Of a stretch of 64,000 nt of DNA, positions 11,400 through 19,693 are shown in pieces (the first letter of the stretch is position 1; the number at the start of each line of letters is the position of its first letter). Source of the stretch: AP-15 sp963789025 (GTDB lineage: Bacteria > Pseudomonadota > Alphaproteobacteria > ATCC43930 > CGMCC-115725). Location: contig CAWBIT010000010.1 in assembly GCA_963789025.1 (NCBI GenBank), positions 1-64,000 of the forward strand, read 5' to 3'. The notes below the pieces were generated by a model, which was given only the letters and a program-made list of their open reading frames with translations, was not told the origin of the DNA and did no database searches. A program made the translations under genes and the position numbers.

Positions 11400-11798
11400 A
11401 TGACGATGAGCGATCCCCTCGGAGACATGCTGACGCGGATCCGCAACGGGCAGAGGGCGCGGCAGGCCGTCGTCGCCTCGCCGGCCTCAAAGATCCGTGC
11501 CAATGTACTCGAAGTGCTGAAGCGCGAGGGATACATCCGCGGCTTTAGCCGCGAACATATTCGGCCCGGTGTCTCAGAGCTGCGTATCGAGCTCAAATAC
11601 GTCGATGGCGAGCCGGTGATTCGGGAGATTTCGCGCGTGTCGAAGCCGGGGCGGCGCATTTATTCGCGCATCATCGACTTGCCGCGCAGCTATAACGGGC
11701 TCGGCATCTCCATTCTGTCAACCCCGCGAGGGGTCATGTCGGATAACGAAGCCCGCGCCGCAAAAGTCGGCGGCGAAGTCCTCTGCCGCGTGTTCTGA
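11400..11798 (+). CDS. rpsH: 30S ribosomal protein S8
   Basis: S8 binds the central domain of 16S rRNA and represses the spc operon in E. coli. The product is 132 residues (130 if translation starts at the second ATG, 11406, giving MSDPLGDMLTRIRNGQ, the usual N-terminus). The C-terminal GLGISILSTPRGVMSDNEAR motif is diagnostic. It lies 15 bp after rpsN. Confidence 0.97.
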   Translation: MTMSDPLGDMLTRIRNGQRARQAVVASPASKIRANVLEVLKREGYIRGFSREHIRPGVSELRIELKYVDGEPVIREISRVSKPGRRIYSRIIDLPRSYNGLGISILSTPRGVMSDNEARAAKVGGEVLCRVF

Positions 11799-11806
11799 GG
11801 TTCGCG

Positions 11807-12340
11807 ATGTCGCGTGTTGGCAAGCATCCCGTCACAGTGCCGAGCGGGGTCGAAGTGCAGATGTCGGGGCAGACCCTGAGCGCCAAGGGCAGTCTCGGCA
11901 CATTGCGCCTCGTCGTCAGCAACGAAGTCACCGCTTCGATTGCCGACGGCGCGGTCACGATAGCGCCGAAGAACGACACGAAACATGCCCGAGCGATGTG
12001 GGGCACGACGCGGGCATTGGTGAACAATATGGTCACCGGCGTAGCGAAAGGGTTTTCGGTCACCCTGGAAATCAATGGCGTGGGGTACCGCGCCGCGGTG
12101 CAGGGCGGCACGCTCAATCTGCAGCTCGGCTACAGTCACGAGATCGCGTATCCGATCCCCGGCGACGTCAATATCGTCTGCGAAAGGCCGACCCTGATCA
12201 AAATCAGCGGCGCTGACCGCCAACGGGTCGGCCAGATCGCGGCCGAGATCCGCGCCTACCGTCCACCGGAACCCTACAAGGGCAAGGGGATCAAATACTC
12301 GACCGAGACCGTGCGCCGCAAGGAAGGCAAGAAGAAGTAA
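11807..12340 (+). CDS. rplF: 50S ribosomal protein L6
   Basis: L6 has two similar domains and sits near the factor-binding stalk base. The product is 177 residues, normal for the family. It begins MSRVGKHPVTVPSGVEV and ends with the conserved RPPEPYKGKGIKY followed by a lysine/arginine-rich tail. It starts 8 bp after rpsH and is followed by rplR after 4 bp. Confidence 0.98.
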   Translation: MSRVGKHPVTVPSGVEVQMSGQTLSAKGSLGTLRLVVSNEVTASIADGAVTIAPKNDTKHARAMWGTTRALVNNMVTGVAKGFSVTLEINGVGYRAAVQGGTLNLQLGYSHEIAYPIPGDVNIVCERPTLIKISGADRQRVGQIAAEIRAYRPPEPYKGKGIKYSTETVRRKEGKKK

Positions 12341-12344
12341 ACCG

Positions 12345-12710
12345 ATGTCCGAGAAAGCCAAAGCCCTGTTTCTGCGCCGGCGGCAGCGGGTTCGGCGCAA
12401 TCTCCGCCGCGCCGGCAACAACCGGCCGCGCCTCTCGGTGTTTCGCTCCTCCAAGCACATTTACGCGCAAGTCATCGACGACACGACCGGACGGACGCTG
12501 GCGGCGGCCTCGACCCTCGATGGCGGGCTGAAGACCGGCCTCAAAACCGGCGCCGACATCGCCGCGGCGAGTGCCGTCGGCAAGCTGGTGGCCGAGAGAG
12601 CCAAAGCGGCCGGGATCGAGCAGGTCGTCTTTGATCGCGGCGCTTATCTGTTTCACGGCCGGGTCAAGGCCTTGGCCGATGCCGCCCGCGAGGGCGGTCT
12701 GGATTTCTAA
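12345..12710 (+). CDS. rplR: 50S ribosomal protein L18
   Basis: L18 carries 5S rRNA into the 50S subunit with L5. The product is 121 residues. It has the basic N-terminal helix (RRRQRVRRNLRR), RPRLSVFRSSKHIYAQVID and the C-terminal FDRGAYLFHGRVKALADAAR motif. All features are at normal positions. Confidence 0.98.
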   Translation: MSEKAKALFLRRRQRVRRNLRRAGNNRPRLSVFRSSKHIYAQVIDDTTGRTLAAASTLDGGLKTGLKTGADIAAASAVGKLVAERAKAAGIEQVVFDRGAYLFHGRVKALADAAREGGLDF

Positions 12711-12720
12711 AGGGATCGGC

Positions 12721-13308
12721 ATGGCACGCACACAGGCACGCACACAAGGCGACCGCCGCGGACGGGACGGCGACCGACAGGGGCGCGAGCGCGAGGAGAG
12801 CGAATTCACCGAAAAGCTGGTCAACATCAATCGCGTCGCCAAGGTGGTGAAGGGCGGCCGACGCTTCGGCTTCGCAGCGTTGGTCGTGGTTGGGGACCGC
12901 AAGGGTCGGGTCGGCTACGGATCGGGCAAGGCCCGAGAAGTGCCCGAAGCCATCCGCAAGGCCACCGAGCAGGCCCGGCGCGGCATGATTCGCGTACCTT
13001 TGCGCGAGGGGCGCACATTGCATCACGACATCGTCAGCAGCTATGGCGCCGGCCAAGTGGTCGTGCGCGCCGCCAAGCCGGGGACCGGAATCATCGCCGG
13101 GGGTCCGATGCGCGCGATTTTCGAGGCGCTCGGCGTGCACGACGTGGTGGCCAAATCGATCGGCAGTCCAAATCCGCACAACATGATCAAGGCGACTTTC
13201 GTCGCCTTGGGCCGGGCAACCAGCCCGCGTGCCGTCGCGGCACGCCGCGGCAAAAAGGTCGGCGAGATCCTCGGCCGGCGCGACACCGAACCTCGCGAGA
13301 ACCCGTGA
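12721..13308 (+). CDS. rpsE: 30S ribosomal protein S5
   Basis: S5 lines the mRNA entry channel and influences decoding accuracy. From the ATG at 12721 the product is 195 residues. A ~30-residue basic N-terminal extension precedes the core beginning FTEKLVNINRVAKVVKGGRR. The core shows the GDRKGRVGYGSGKAREVPEA loop and the C-terminal GSPNPHNMIKATFVAL. A longer frame opening at 12571 overlaps rplR and is rejected. The stop TGA overlaps the rpmD ATG. Confidence 0.97.
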   Translation: MARTQARTQGDRRGRDGDRQGREREESEFTEKLVNINRVAKVVKGGRRFGFAALVVVGDRKGRVGYGSGKAREVPEAIRKATEQARRGMIRVPLREGRTLHHDIVSSYGAGQVVVRAAKPGTGIIAGGPMRAIFEALGVHDVVAKSIGSPNPHNMIKATFVALGRATSPRAVAARRGKKVGEILGRRDTEPRENP

Positions 13309-13499
13309 TGGAGGGCAAGAGGACGGTCACGGTCGAGCAGCTCGGAAGTCCGATCGGGCGCAAGCCGGACCAGGAAGCAACACTCAAGGGTCTCGGGTTG
13401 AACAAGCGGCATCGCCGGCGCGTTCTCGAAGACACGCCCGCGGTTCGGGGTATGATCAACAAGGTGAAGCACCTCGTTCGGGTCGTGGAAGAGGGATGA
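13308..13499 (+). CDS. rpmD: 50S ribosomal protein L30
   Basis: L30 is a small, non-universal large-subunit protein. The 63-residue product contains TVEQLGSPIGRKPDQEATLKGLGLNK and ends MINKVKHLVRVVEE, both typical. The ATG at 13308 overlaps the rpsE stop by one base; a GTG three bases earlier is an alternative. A 160 bp gap with a palindromic element separates it from rplO, a rare break within the spc operon. Confidence 0.96.
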   Translation: MEGKRTVTVEQLGSPIGRKPDQEATLKGLGLNKRHRRRVLEDTPAVRGMINKVKHLVRVVEEG

Positions 13500-13645
13500 G
13501 AAGCCCCTCACCCGCCTCGCTGCGCTCGGCACCCTCTCCCGCAATGCGGGAGAGGGGCTCTAAGGGGTGCGGAAACAATCCCCTCTCCCGCAGTGCGGGA
13601 GAGGGGGGACCCAGCGCGTAGCGCTGGGTGGGTGAGGCTTCGCAT
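13500..13645. repeat. Palindromic intergenic element with two G/C-rich hairpins
   Basis: Two near-identical hairpins lie side by side: 13532-13556 (arms CCCTCTCCCGC / GCGGGAGAGGG) and 13580-13606 (arms CCCCTCTCCCGC / GCGGGAGAGGGG). They are framed by an outer imperfect inverted repeat, GAAGCCCCTCACCC at 13500 and GGGTGAGGCTTC at 13630-13641. This is the look of a REP/RIP-type mobile palindrome. It begins at the base after the rpmD stop and lies wholly between rpmD and rplO. There is no T-tract, so it is not an obvious terminator, but it could stabilise or process the operon mRNA. Confidence 0.85.
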
Positions 13646-13660
13646 GGGATTGGTCAGGTG

Positions 13661-14164
13661 ATGAAGCTCAACGAGATCAGGGACAATCCCGGGGCGCATT
13701 ACCGCGCCAAGCGGATCGGGCGCGGGATCGGCTCGGGCAAGGGCAAGACCTCGGCGCGCGGCGGCAAGGGCCAGACGGCGCGGACCGGCGTCGCATTGAA
13801 CGGCTTTGAGGGCGGCCAGACGCCGTTGCATCGTCGGCTGCCGAAGCGCGGCTTCAACAACAAGATTTTCCGCAAAGATTTCAAGGTGGTCAATCTCGGA
13901 CGCCTGCAGACGGCGCTCGATAGTGGTAAACTTAGGGCTGATGGGACACTCGACGGCGCGGCGCTCGTCTCGTCGGGGGTGTTGCGGCGGCTCGGCGACG
14001 GCGTCCGTCTGCTGGCCAAGGGCGAGTTGCGCACCGCGATTACGATCAAGGTTGCCGGTGCCTCCGCTGCGGCGGTTGCCGCTGTCGAGAAGGCCGGAGG
14101 CAAGGTCATCCTTCCCGCCGGGCGTGCGAAGGAACAGAAGCCGGAGGACACCGCCTCGGCCTAA
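13661..14164 (+). CDS. rplO: 50S ribosomal protein L15
   Basis: L15 is an assembly protein with a long extended N-terminal arm. The product is 167 residues. It has RIGRGIGSGKGKTSARGGKGQ near the start and GFEGGQTPLHRRLPKRGFNN, the family signature. The C-terminus has an extra A/K/E-rich tail. It follows the palindromic element and is 42 bp before secY. Confidence 0.97.
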   Translation: MKLNEIRDNPGAHYRAKRIGRGIGSGKGKTSARGGKGQTARTGVALNGFEGGQTPLHRRLPKRGFNNKIFRKDFKVVNLGRLQTALDSGKLRADGTLDGAALVSSGVLRRLGDGVRLLAKGELRTAITIKVAGASAAAVAAVEKAGGKVILPAGRAKEQKPEDTASA

Positions 14165-14206
14165 ACTCGGCGGCGCCGCTCGGGGCTATTTGGTGAGGAA
14201 TGGTAA

Positions 14207-15553
14207 ATGGCGTCAGCCGCCGAACAACTCGCTTCGAGCATAAATTTCTCGGCCTTCTCCAAGGCGACCGAGCTCAAGAGCCGGATCTGGTTCACCCTCG
14301 GCGCCTTGGTGATCTACCGGCTCGGCACCTATATCCCGATCCCCGGGATCGACCCGGCGATCCTGCAGGACGTGTTCTCGCGCAACGCCGGCGGCATCCT
14401 CGGCATGTTCGACATGTTCTCGGGCGGCGCGCTCGGGCGGATGACGATCTTTGCGCTGAACATCATGCCGTATATTTCAGCATCGATCATCATCCAGCTC
14501 TTGACAGCGGTGTCCCCGACCCTCGAAGCGCTGAAGAAGGAGGGCGAGAGCGGGCGCAAAAAGCTGAACCAATACACCCGCCTCGGCACTGTCCTGTTGG
14601 CGGCGGTCCAGTCCTATGGGATCGCCGTCGGGCTTGAGGGGATGCGTGCCGGGGCGCAGTCCGCGGTGCTCGATCCCGGGCTGTTCTTTCGGCTGGTGAC
14701 CGTAGTGACATTGGTCAGCGGCACGGTCTTCCTGATGTGGCTTGGCGAGCAGATCACGGCGCGCGGGGTCGGCAACGGCATTTCCCTGATCATCATGGCC
14801 GGTATCGTCGCGAACCTCCCGCATGCGCTCGCCTCCACACTCGAGCTCGGGCGAACCGGTGCGATCTCGACCGTCTTCATCATCATTTTTCTGGTGATGT
14901 CGGTGGCGGTCGTCGCGTTCATCGTCTTCATGGAACGCGCGCAGCGCCGCATCCTCGTGCAGTACCCAAAGCGCCAGATGGGCAACAAGATGTTCGGCGG
15001 CGACGCGTCCCACCTGCCGCTGAAGATCAACACCTCGGGTGTCATCCCGCCGATCTTCGCCTCCTCGCTGTTGCTGCTGCCGGCGACGGTGGCGAATTTC
15101 GAAGCCAACGGGTCGAGCGTTGGCTGGATCGGCGAGATCACGGCCTACCTTGCACACGGCCGGCCGCTTTATATGGCGCTCTATGTCGGCCTCATCGTCT
15201 TCTTCTGCTTCTTCTATACGGCAATCGTCTTCAACCCCGAGGAGACCGCGGACAATCTACGGAAATACGGCGGGTTCATTCCCGGGATCCGGCCCGGGAA
15301 GAACACCGCCGATTATCTGGACCATATCCTAACCAGGTTGACGGTTGTCGGTGCCGCATATCTCTCGGCGGTTTGCATCCTCCCCGAGATCCTGATCTCG
15401 GAATACTCCGTCCCGTTCTATTTCGGCGGAACCAGCCTTCTGATTGTCGTCAGCGTCACGATGGATACCGTTGCGCAGATCCACTCGCACCTGCTCGCCC
15501 ATCAATATGAAGGCCTGATCCGGAAGGCGAAGCTGCGGGGGCGCCGCGGATGA
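14207..15553 (+). CDS. secY: Protein translocase subunit SecY
   Basis: SecY is the channel subunit of the Sec translocon in the inner membrane. The 448-residue product has ten predicted membrane helices. Family signatures are RLGTYIPIPGID near the first helix, TAVSPTLEALKKEGE in the first cytosolic region and NTSGVIPPIFASSLLLLPAT, followed by the FNPEETADNLRKYGGFIPGIRPG loop that contacts SecA and the ribosome. It overlaps adk by four bases (ATGA), suggesting coupling. Confidence 0.98.
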   Translation: MASAAEQLASSINFSAFSKATELKSRIWFTLGALVIYRLGTYIPIPGIDPAILQDVFSRNAGGILGMFDMFSGGALGRMTIFALNIMPYISASIIIQLLTAVSPTLEALKKEGESGRKKLNQYTRLGTVLLAAVQSYGIAVGLEGMRAGAQSAVLDPGLFFRLVTVVTLVSGTVFLMWLGEQITARGVGNGISLIIMAGIVANLPHALASTLELGRTGAISTVFIIIFLVMSVAVVAFIVFMERAQRRILVQYPKRQMGNKMFGGDASHLPLKINTSGVIPPIFASSLLLLPATVANFEANGSSVGWIGEITAYLAHGRPLYMALYVGLIVFFCFFYTAIVFNPEETADNLRKYGGFIPGIRPGKNTADYLDHILTRLTVVGAAYLSAVCILPEILISEYSVPFYFGGTSLLIVVSVTMDTVAQIHSHLLAHQYEGLIRKAKLRGRRG

Positions 15554-16194
15554 ACATCATCCTGCTCGGACCGCCGGGCTCGGGGAAAGGCACCCAGGCA
15601 AAGCGGATCGAGCAGACCCACGGCATCGTCCAGCTGTCCACCGGCGACATGCTGCGCGCCACAACCGACTCCGACACCGAGTTCGGACGCCGCGTCAAAG
15701 CCATCATGGACTCCGGCCAGTTGGTGCCCGACGACATCATCGTCGAGATGATCGACCAGCGCATCCGGCAGCCTGATTGCGGCCGAGGTTTCATCCTCGA
15801 CGGGTTCCCGCGCAACGTGCCGCAGGCGAAGGCGCTCGACGCGATGCTGGCCGAGCATAAGTTGAAGCTCGACCATGTGATCCTGCTCGACGTCGACGAG
15901 GCGGCGCTGGTCGATCGGTTGTCCGGGCGGTTTACCTGCACCCAGTGTGGCGCGAGCTATCACGAGCGGTATAACCGGCCGAGCCGCGAAGGGATCTGCG
16001 ATGTATGCGGCGCCAGCGAATTCGTCTGCCGCGCCGACGACAGGCCCGAGGCGGTCAAGGCCCGCTTCGAGGTCTATCATCGTCAGACCGCCCCGATCCT
16101 GCCCTATTACCGCGAGCGCGGCATTCTGCGGCGGGTCGACGGCATGGCCGACATCGACGCAGTGACGCGGGAGATCGACAAGATCCTCGGGTGA
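15550..16194 (+). CDS. adk: Adenylate kinase, zinc-lid type
   Basis: Adenylate kinase interconverts 2 ADP with ATP and AMP and balances the cytosolic adenylate pool. The product is 214 residues. The P-loop GPPGSGKGTQ is at residues 7-16, the AMP-binding STGDMLR near 30-36 and DGFPRN at 84-89. The LID carries four cysteines (C130, C133, C150, C153) in two CXXC pairs, the zinc-binding form. In most Alphaproteobacteria rpsM, rpsK, rpoA and rplQ follow adk; here the operon appears to end with it. Confidence 0.97.
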   Translation: MNIILLGPPGSGKGTQAKRIEQTHGIVQLSTGDMLRATTDSDTEFGRRVKAIMDSGQLVPDDIIVEMIDQRIRQPDCGRGFILDGFPRNVPQAKALDAMLAEHKLKLDHVILLDVDEAALVDRLSGRFTCTQCGASYHERYNRPSREGICDVCGASEFVCRADDRPEAVKARFEVYHRQTAPILPYYRERGILRRVDGMADIDAVTREIDKILG

Positions 16195-16210
16195 GCCGCC
16201 AACGATCTTG

Positions 16211-17293
16211 ATGGGGATCGGAATGATCGAGCCTTACACCGCCGTGGGGTTGATCCCGAGCTTCTGGGGCATCCGCCGCCGCGACGACATCGATAAGAAC
16301 CTGGAGCACCTGGAAAGCCTGACAAAGGCAGCGTTCTGGTTGTCCAATCTGGACATCCCTGTCCGCCTCGTCGCCATACCCGAGGGTGCGCTGCAAGGGT
16401 TCAACGACGAGGTTCTCGACGTCGATCACGTCGAATTTGCCCGCAACTGCGCGATCGACATTCCGGGCCCGGAGACCGATCGCCTCGGGCGGCTAGCGCG
16501 GCAGTGGGGTGTGTTCATCATGGCGCAGGCCAAGGCGCGCCACGAGGACTGGCCCGATCGCTTCTTCAATATCGGCTTCGTCATCGATCCCGACGGCGCC
16601 GTCGTTCTGAAGCATTACAAGATCTCGGCGCTGTTGCCGTGCGAGCGCTCGGTCTCCCCGCACGATCTCTTCGACTGGTGGATCGAGAAATACGGCCGTA
16701 CCCTGCAGGCCTTCTGGCCGGTCGCCGACACCGCGATCGGACGGCTCGGGATCATGATGGCGATGGAGGGCAGCTACCCCGAGAACGGCCGCGGTCTCGC
16801 CCTCAACGGCGCCGAAGTGGTCTATCGCGCCTCGCTCCCCGCGCCGTTTACCGAGAACGATTTTTTCGAGATCTCCAACCGGGCGCGCGCTCTCGAAAAC
16901 AACATGTATGTCGTCGCGCCTAATATCGGCGGCTATCACCTCTACCCGGACAGCGAGACCCCGATCGACGCCGGCGGCGGCCAGTCGATGATCGTTGATT
17001 ACCGCGGCGCGATCGTCGGCAAACAGCGCGACACGAACGGCTCGACCTTCGTCGCCGGGGTAATCAAGATCGAGGCGCTGCGGCATCACCGCCAATCGGC
17101 GCAGGTGACGAACTGGCCCAAGGACATCCGCGCCGAGCTGGCCCAAATTATCTACGAGCAGCCGATCTACCCCAAGAACCTCTACCTCGACAAAATTCCC
17201 GGCCGGCACGCCGACTACAAGCAGGAGGTGATCGACCGACAGGTCCGACTTATGCAGGAGCGCGGCATCTGGAAGCCGCCGGCAAGGGGTTGA
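16211..17293 (+). CDS. Nitrilase/carbon-nitrogen hydrolase-fold protein lacking the nucleophile Cys
   Basis: The 360-residue product matches the nitrilase superfamily. The expected glutamate is in AIPEGALQGF (about residue 58), and the lysine in LKHYKIS (about 137). The third catalytic site normally reads like ICYD-x(3)-PE; here it reads MMAMEGSYPE, so alanine (about 184) replaces the cysteine. The surrounding NGRGLALNGAEVVYR segment aligns well with amidases. By family knowledge such a protein should not perform standard thiol catalysis, so it may be a pseudoenzyme or use another chemistry. Start could be ATG 16211 or 16223. It is 16 bp after adk on the same strand, and so may ride on the ribosomal operon transcript. 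Confidence 0.8.
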   Translation: MGIGMIEPYTAVGLIPSFWGIRRRDDIDKNLEHLESLTKAAFWLSNLDIPVRLVAIPEGALQGFNDEVLDVDHVEFARNCAIDIPGPETDRLGRLARQWGVFIMAQAKARHEDWPDRFFNIGFVIDPDGAVVLKHYKISALLPCERSVSPHDLFDWWIEKYGRTLQAFWPVADTAIGRLGIMMAMEGSYPENGRGLALNGAEVVYRASLPAPFTENDFFEISNRARALENNMYVVAPNIGGYHLYPDSETPIDAGGGQSMIVDYRGAIVGKQRDTNGSTFVAGVIKIEALRHHRQSAQVTNWPKDIRAELAQIIYEQPIYPKNLYLDKIPGRHADYKQEVIDRQVRLMQERGIWKPPARG

Positions 17294-17333
17294 ATCGAGG
17301 GTGAGCTGGCTGAGCGCGCCGCGCTGATCCCAC

Positions 17334-18215
17334 ATGACGCTCGACTACGCGCCGCTGCAACGAGACCTCGCCGATGTTGGCTATATCGCCGACGACGCGC
17401 TGGCAATGGCGCTTTGTTTGATGATCGGGCTGGGGCGGCCGCTGCTGCTCGAGGGCGAGGCGGGGGTCGGAAAGACCGAAATCGGCAAGGCATTGGCTCA
17501 GGTGCTGAAGACGAGGTTGATCCGCCTGCAATGCTACGAGGGCCTCGACGCCAACGCGACCATCTACGAATGGAACTACCAGCGCCAGCTCCTCGCGATC
17601 CGCGCGCATGAGCGAGACGCGATGACATCCGACGCGATCGAGCGTCACATCTTTTCCGAAGACTACCTGCTGCAGCGGCCGCTTCTCGAAGCCATCTCTC
17701 AGCCGACATCGCCGGTGCTGCTGATCGATGAGATCGACCGGGCCGACGAGGAATTCGAGGCATTCCTCCTCGAAATACTCTCCGATTTCCAGATCACGGT
17801 CCCCGAACTCGGCACCATCACCGCGTGCTCGATACCGCATGTGGTCCTGACCTCGAACGGAACCCGGGCATTGTCGGACGCCTTACGCCGCCGCTGCCTC
17901 TACAGCTATCTCGACTTTCCCGACGAGCGGAAGGAGCTCGTCATAGTGCGCGCCCGCCTGCCCGGTATCGATCAACGCCTCGCGGAGCAGGTCGTTCGTT
18001 TTGTGCAATTGCTGCGTCGCGAGGATCTGGAGAAGAGGCCCGGCATAGCCGAAACGCTCGACTGGGCGCGTGCGCTTGTTGGCCTCGACATTGACTCGAT
18101 CGACAAGGACCAGGGCGCAGTACGCGCAGGCCGGATTTGTCTGCTCAAGAGCGAGGCGGATCTGAAACGGGTTCCGCCCGAGGTTGCCGCCCGGCTCATC
18201 GGCAAAGTGGCATGA
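17334..18215 (+). CDS. MoxR-family AAA+ ATPase
   Basis: The product is 293 residues. Walker A GEAGVGKT is at 41-48, Walker B LLIDEIDRA near 128-136, and LTSNGTRALSDALRRRC is the sensor/arginine-finger region. MoxR ATPases act as chaperones that remodel or insert cofactors into client enzymes, together with a von Willebrand A partner. The next gene is such a VWA protein, and the two overlap by four bases (ATGA). Sequence style resembles CoxD of CO dehydrogenase clusters, but no coxMSL genes are present, so the client is unknown. Confidence 0.9.
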   Translation: MTLDYAPLQRDLADVGYIADDALAMALCLMIGLGRPLLLEGEAGVGKTEIGKALAQVLKTRLIRLQCYEGLDANATIYEWNYQRQLLAIRAHERDAMTSDAIERHIFSEDYLLQRPLLEAISQPTSPVLLIDEIDRADEEFEAFLLEILSDFQITVPELGTITACSIPHVVLTSNGTRALSDALRRRCLYSYLDFPDERKELVIVRARLPGIDQRLAEQVVRFVQLLRREDLEKRPGIAETLDWARALVGLDIDSIDKDQGAVRAGRICLLKSEADLKRVPPEVAARLIGKVA

Positions 18216-19381
18216 TCGCTGATGCCGGCGCTGCGGCGCGGGTGAGCGGGTTCATGACGCATCTGCGCCGCCACAGGTTCGCCGTCGGACCGTCGGAGAC
18301 CGAGATCGTCCTCTCCGTCCTCGCGGCAGAAGAATTCCTTGACGCGGCTGCCGTCCGTCTCGTGCTCAAGACCCTGCTGTCGGGCAATCGCGAGCAATGG
18401 ACCCGCTTCGACGATCTCTTCGATGCCTATTGGCTCGGTCGTGGCCTCAGGGTCGTCGCTGCCGCACAAGCCGGCGGCGTTCGGAACCGCAGTGCCCGGC
18501 CCGAGATCTGGGACAAGGTGCTGCCGCGCGAAGAAACTGCGTCGGTGACGAGCCGGGCCGAACATCCGCAGGGGAACGGCGAAGGGCCGGACGGAACAGG
18601 CACCGGTCGACTGATCGCAAGCCGGAGTGACGCGCTCTCCCGGACCGATCTGCGCACGCTCGTCACCCCGGAAGAGGCGGCAGAGGCTGAGCGGATCGCC
18701 GAGCGCCTCGCCCGCGCGATCCGTTACCGCCTTAGTCGCCGGCGCACACCGGCCCGACGCGGCGAGACCATCGATATCAGACGGACCATCCGGCGCAACC
18801 TGTCTCGCGGCGGCGAACCGATCGAGCTGCGGCGCAAGCATCGTCCGGAACGGCCAGTCAAGCTCGTGGTGCTGCTCGACGTGTCCGGATCGATGTCGGT
18901 CTACAGTCGGTATTTGCTCAATTTCGTGCGCGGCCTGATTGGTGGCGGGCTGCACGCAGACGCCTTCTTGTTTCATACCAGGCTCGTGCATATCGCCAAT
19001 CCTTTGCGCGAGCGAGACCGGAACGTCGCCATGGCAAGGCTGTCGCTGATGGCCGACGGGTTTGGTGGCGGCACCCGGATCGCGACCTCCCTCAAGACCT
19101 TCAACGATGAATATTCAAAGGAAGCACTCGGCTCGCGCAGTGTCATAATTGTCATGAGCGACGGGTACGATACCGACTCGCCGGAGGCGCTGGCGGTCGA
19201 GCTCAGGCGGCTGAAGCGGCGCGCGCACCGCCTGGTCTGGCTCAACCCGCTGCTCGGGTGGAAGGGGTACGCACCGGTGGCGCGCGCTATGGCGGTCGCG
19301 CTCGATCACGTCGACTGCTTTGCGACCGCCCACTCGCTGGCGAGCCTGGCAGCTCTCGAGGACCAGCTCGCGCGTCTCTGA
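18212..19381 (+). CDS. VWA-domain protein, CoxE-like
   Basis: The product is 389 residues from the ATG that overlaps the MoxR stop. The N-terminal half is helical and charged, with a low-complexity linker (about 110-140). The C-terminal VWA domain has the MIDAS motif DVSGS (about 223-227) and a second metal-site segment MSDGYDTDSPEAL. Together with the MoxR ATPase it likely forms a two-component maturation chaperone in the cytoplasm. A longer frame from 18137 lies inside moxR and is rejected. Confidence 0.87.
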   Translation: MIADAGAAARVSGFMTHLRRHRFAVGPSETEIVLSVLAAEEFLDAAAVRLVLKTLLSGNREQWTRFDDLFDAYWLGRGLRVVAAAQAGGVRNRSARPEIWDKVLPREETASVTSRAEHPQGNGEGPDGTGTGRLIASRSDALSRTDLRTLVTPEEAAEAERIAERLARAIRYRLSRRRTPARRGETIDIRRTIRRNLSRGGEPIELRRKHRPERPVKLVVLLDVSGSMSVYSRYLLNFVRGLIGGGLHADAFLFHTRLVHIANPLRERDRNVAMARLSLMADGFGGGTRIATSLKTFNDEYSKEALGSRSVIIVMSDGYDTDSPEALAVELRRLKRRAHRLVWLNPLLGWKGYAPVARAMAVALDHVDCFATAHSLASLAALEDQLARL

Positions 19382-19470
19382 TTGAGAGCTGACGGGGGCT
19401 GGCGATTTACCTATGTTTAAAGATTCTGGCGCAATCTGCGATTACTTTACTCACCCTGAGGAGAATCCGC

Positions 19471-19632
19471 TTGCGCACCGTACTTTCCAATCTGGTCCGG
19501 GACGAGTCCGGGGTTACAGCCATCGAATATGCCTTGATTGCCGCATTGATCGCGGTCGCGGCAATCGCGGCTTTCACTCTCGTCGGCACCAATCTCAGCA
19601 CTACCTTCAGCACCATCGCCGCCAAGCTCTGA
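19471..19632 (+). CDS. Flp/Fap-type pilin (TTG start)
   Basis: This short frame encodes 53 residues: a basic N-terminus, then DESGVTAIEYALIAALIAVA, the hallmark of class IVb Flp pilins. The prepilin peptidase would cut after the glycine of ESG, leaving VTAIEYA with the conserved glutamate at +5. A GAGGAG ribosome binding site lies just upstream of the TTG at 19471. No tad/cpa assembly genes are nearby, so the pilin must rely on machinery elsewhere or be an orphan. Confidence 0.88.
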   Translation: MRTVLSNLVRDESGVTAIEYALIAALIAVAAIAAFTLVGTNLSTTFSTIAAKL

Positions 19633-19693
19633 AAAAAGCGCTCGATGGCCTTCACGCGCCGTCGAGCGATCCCTCCGCGCATATCGTAGCGGC

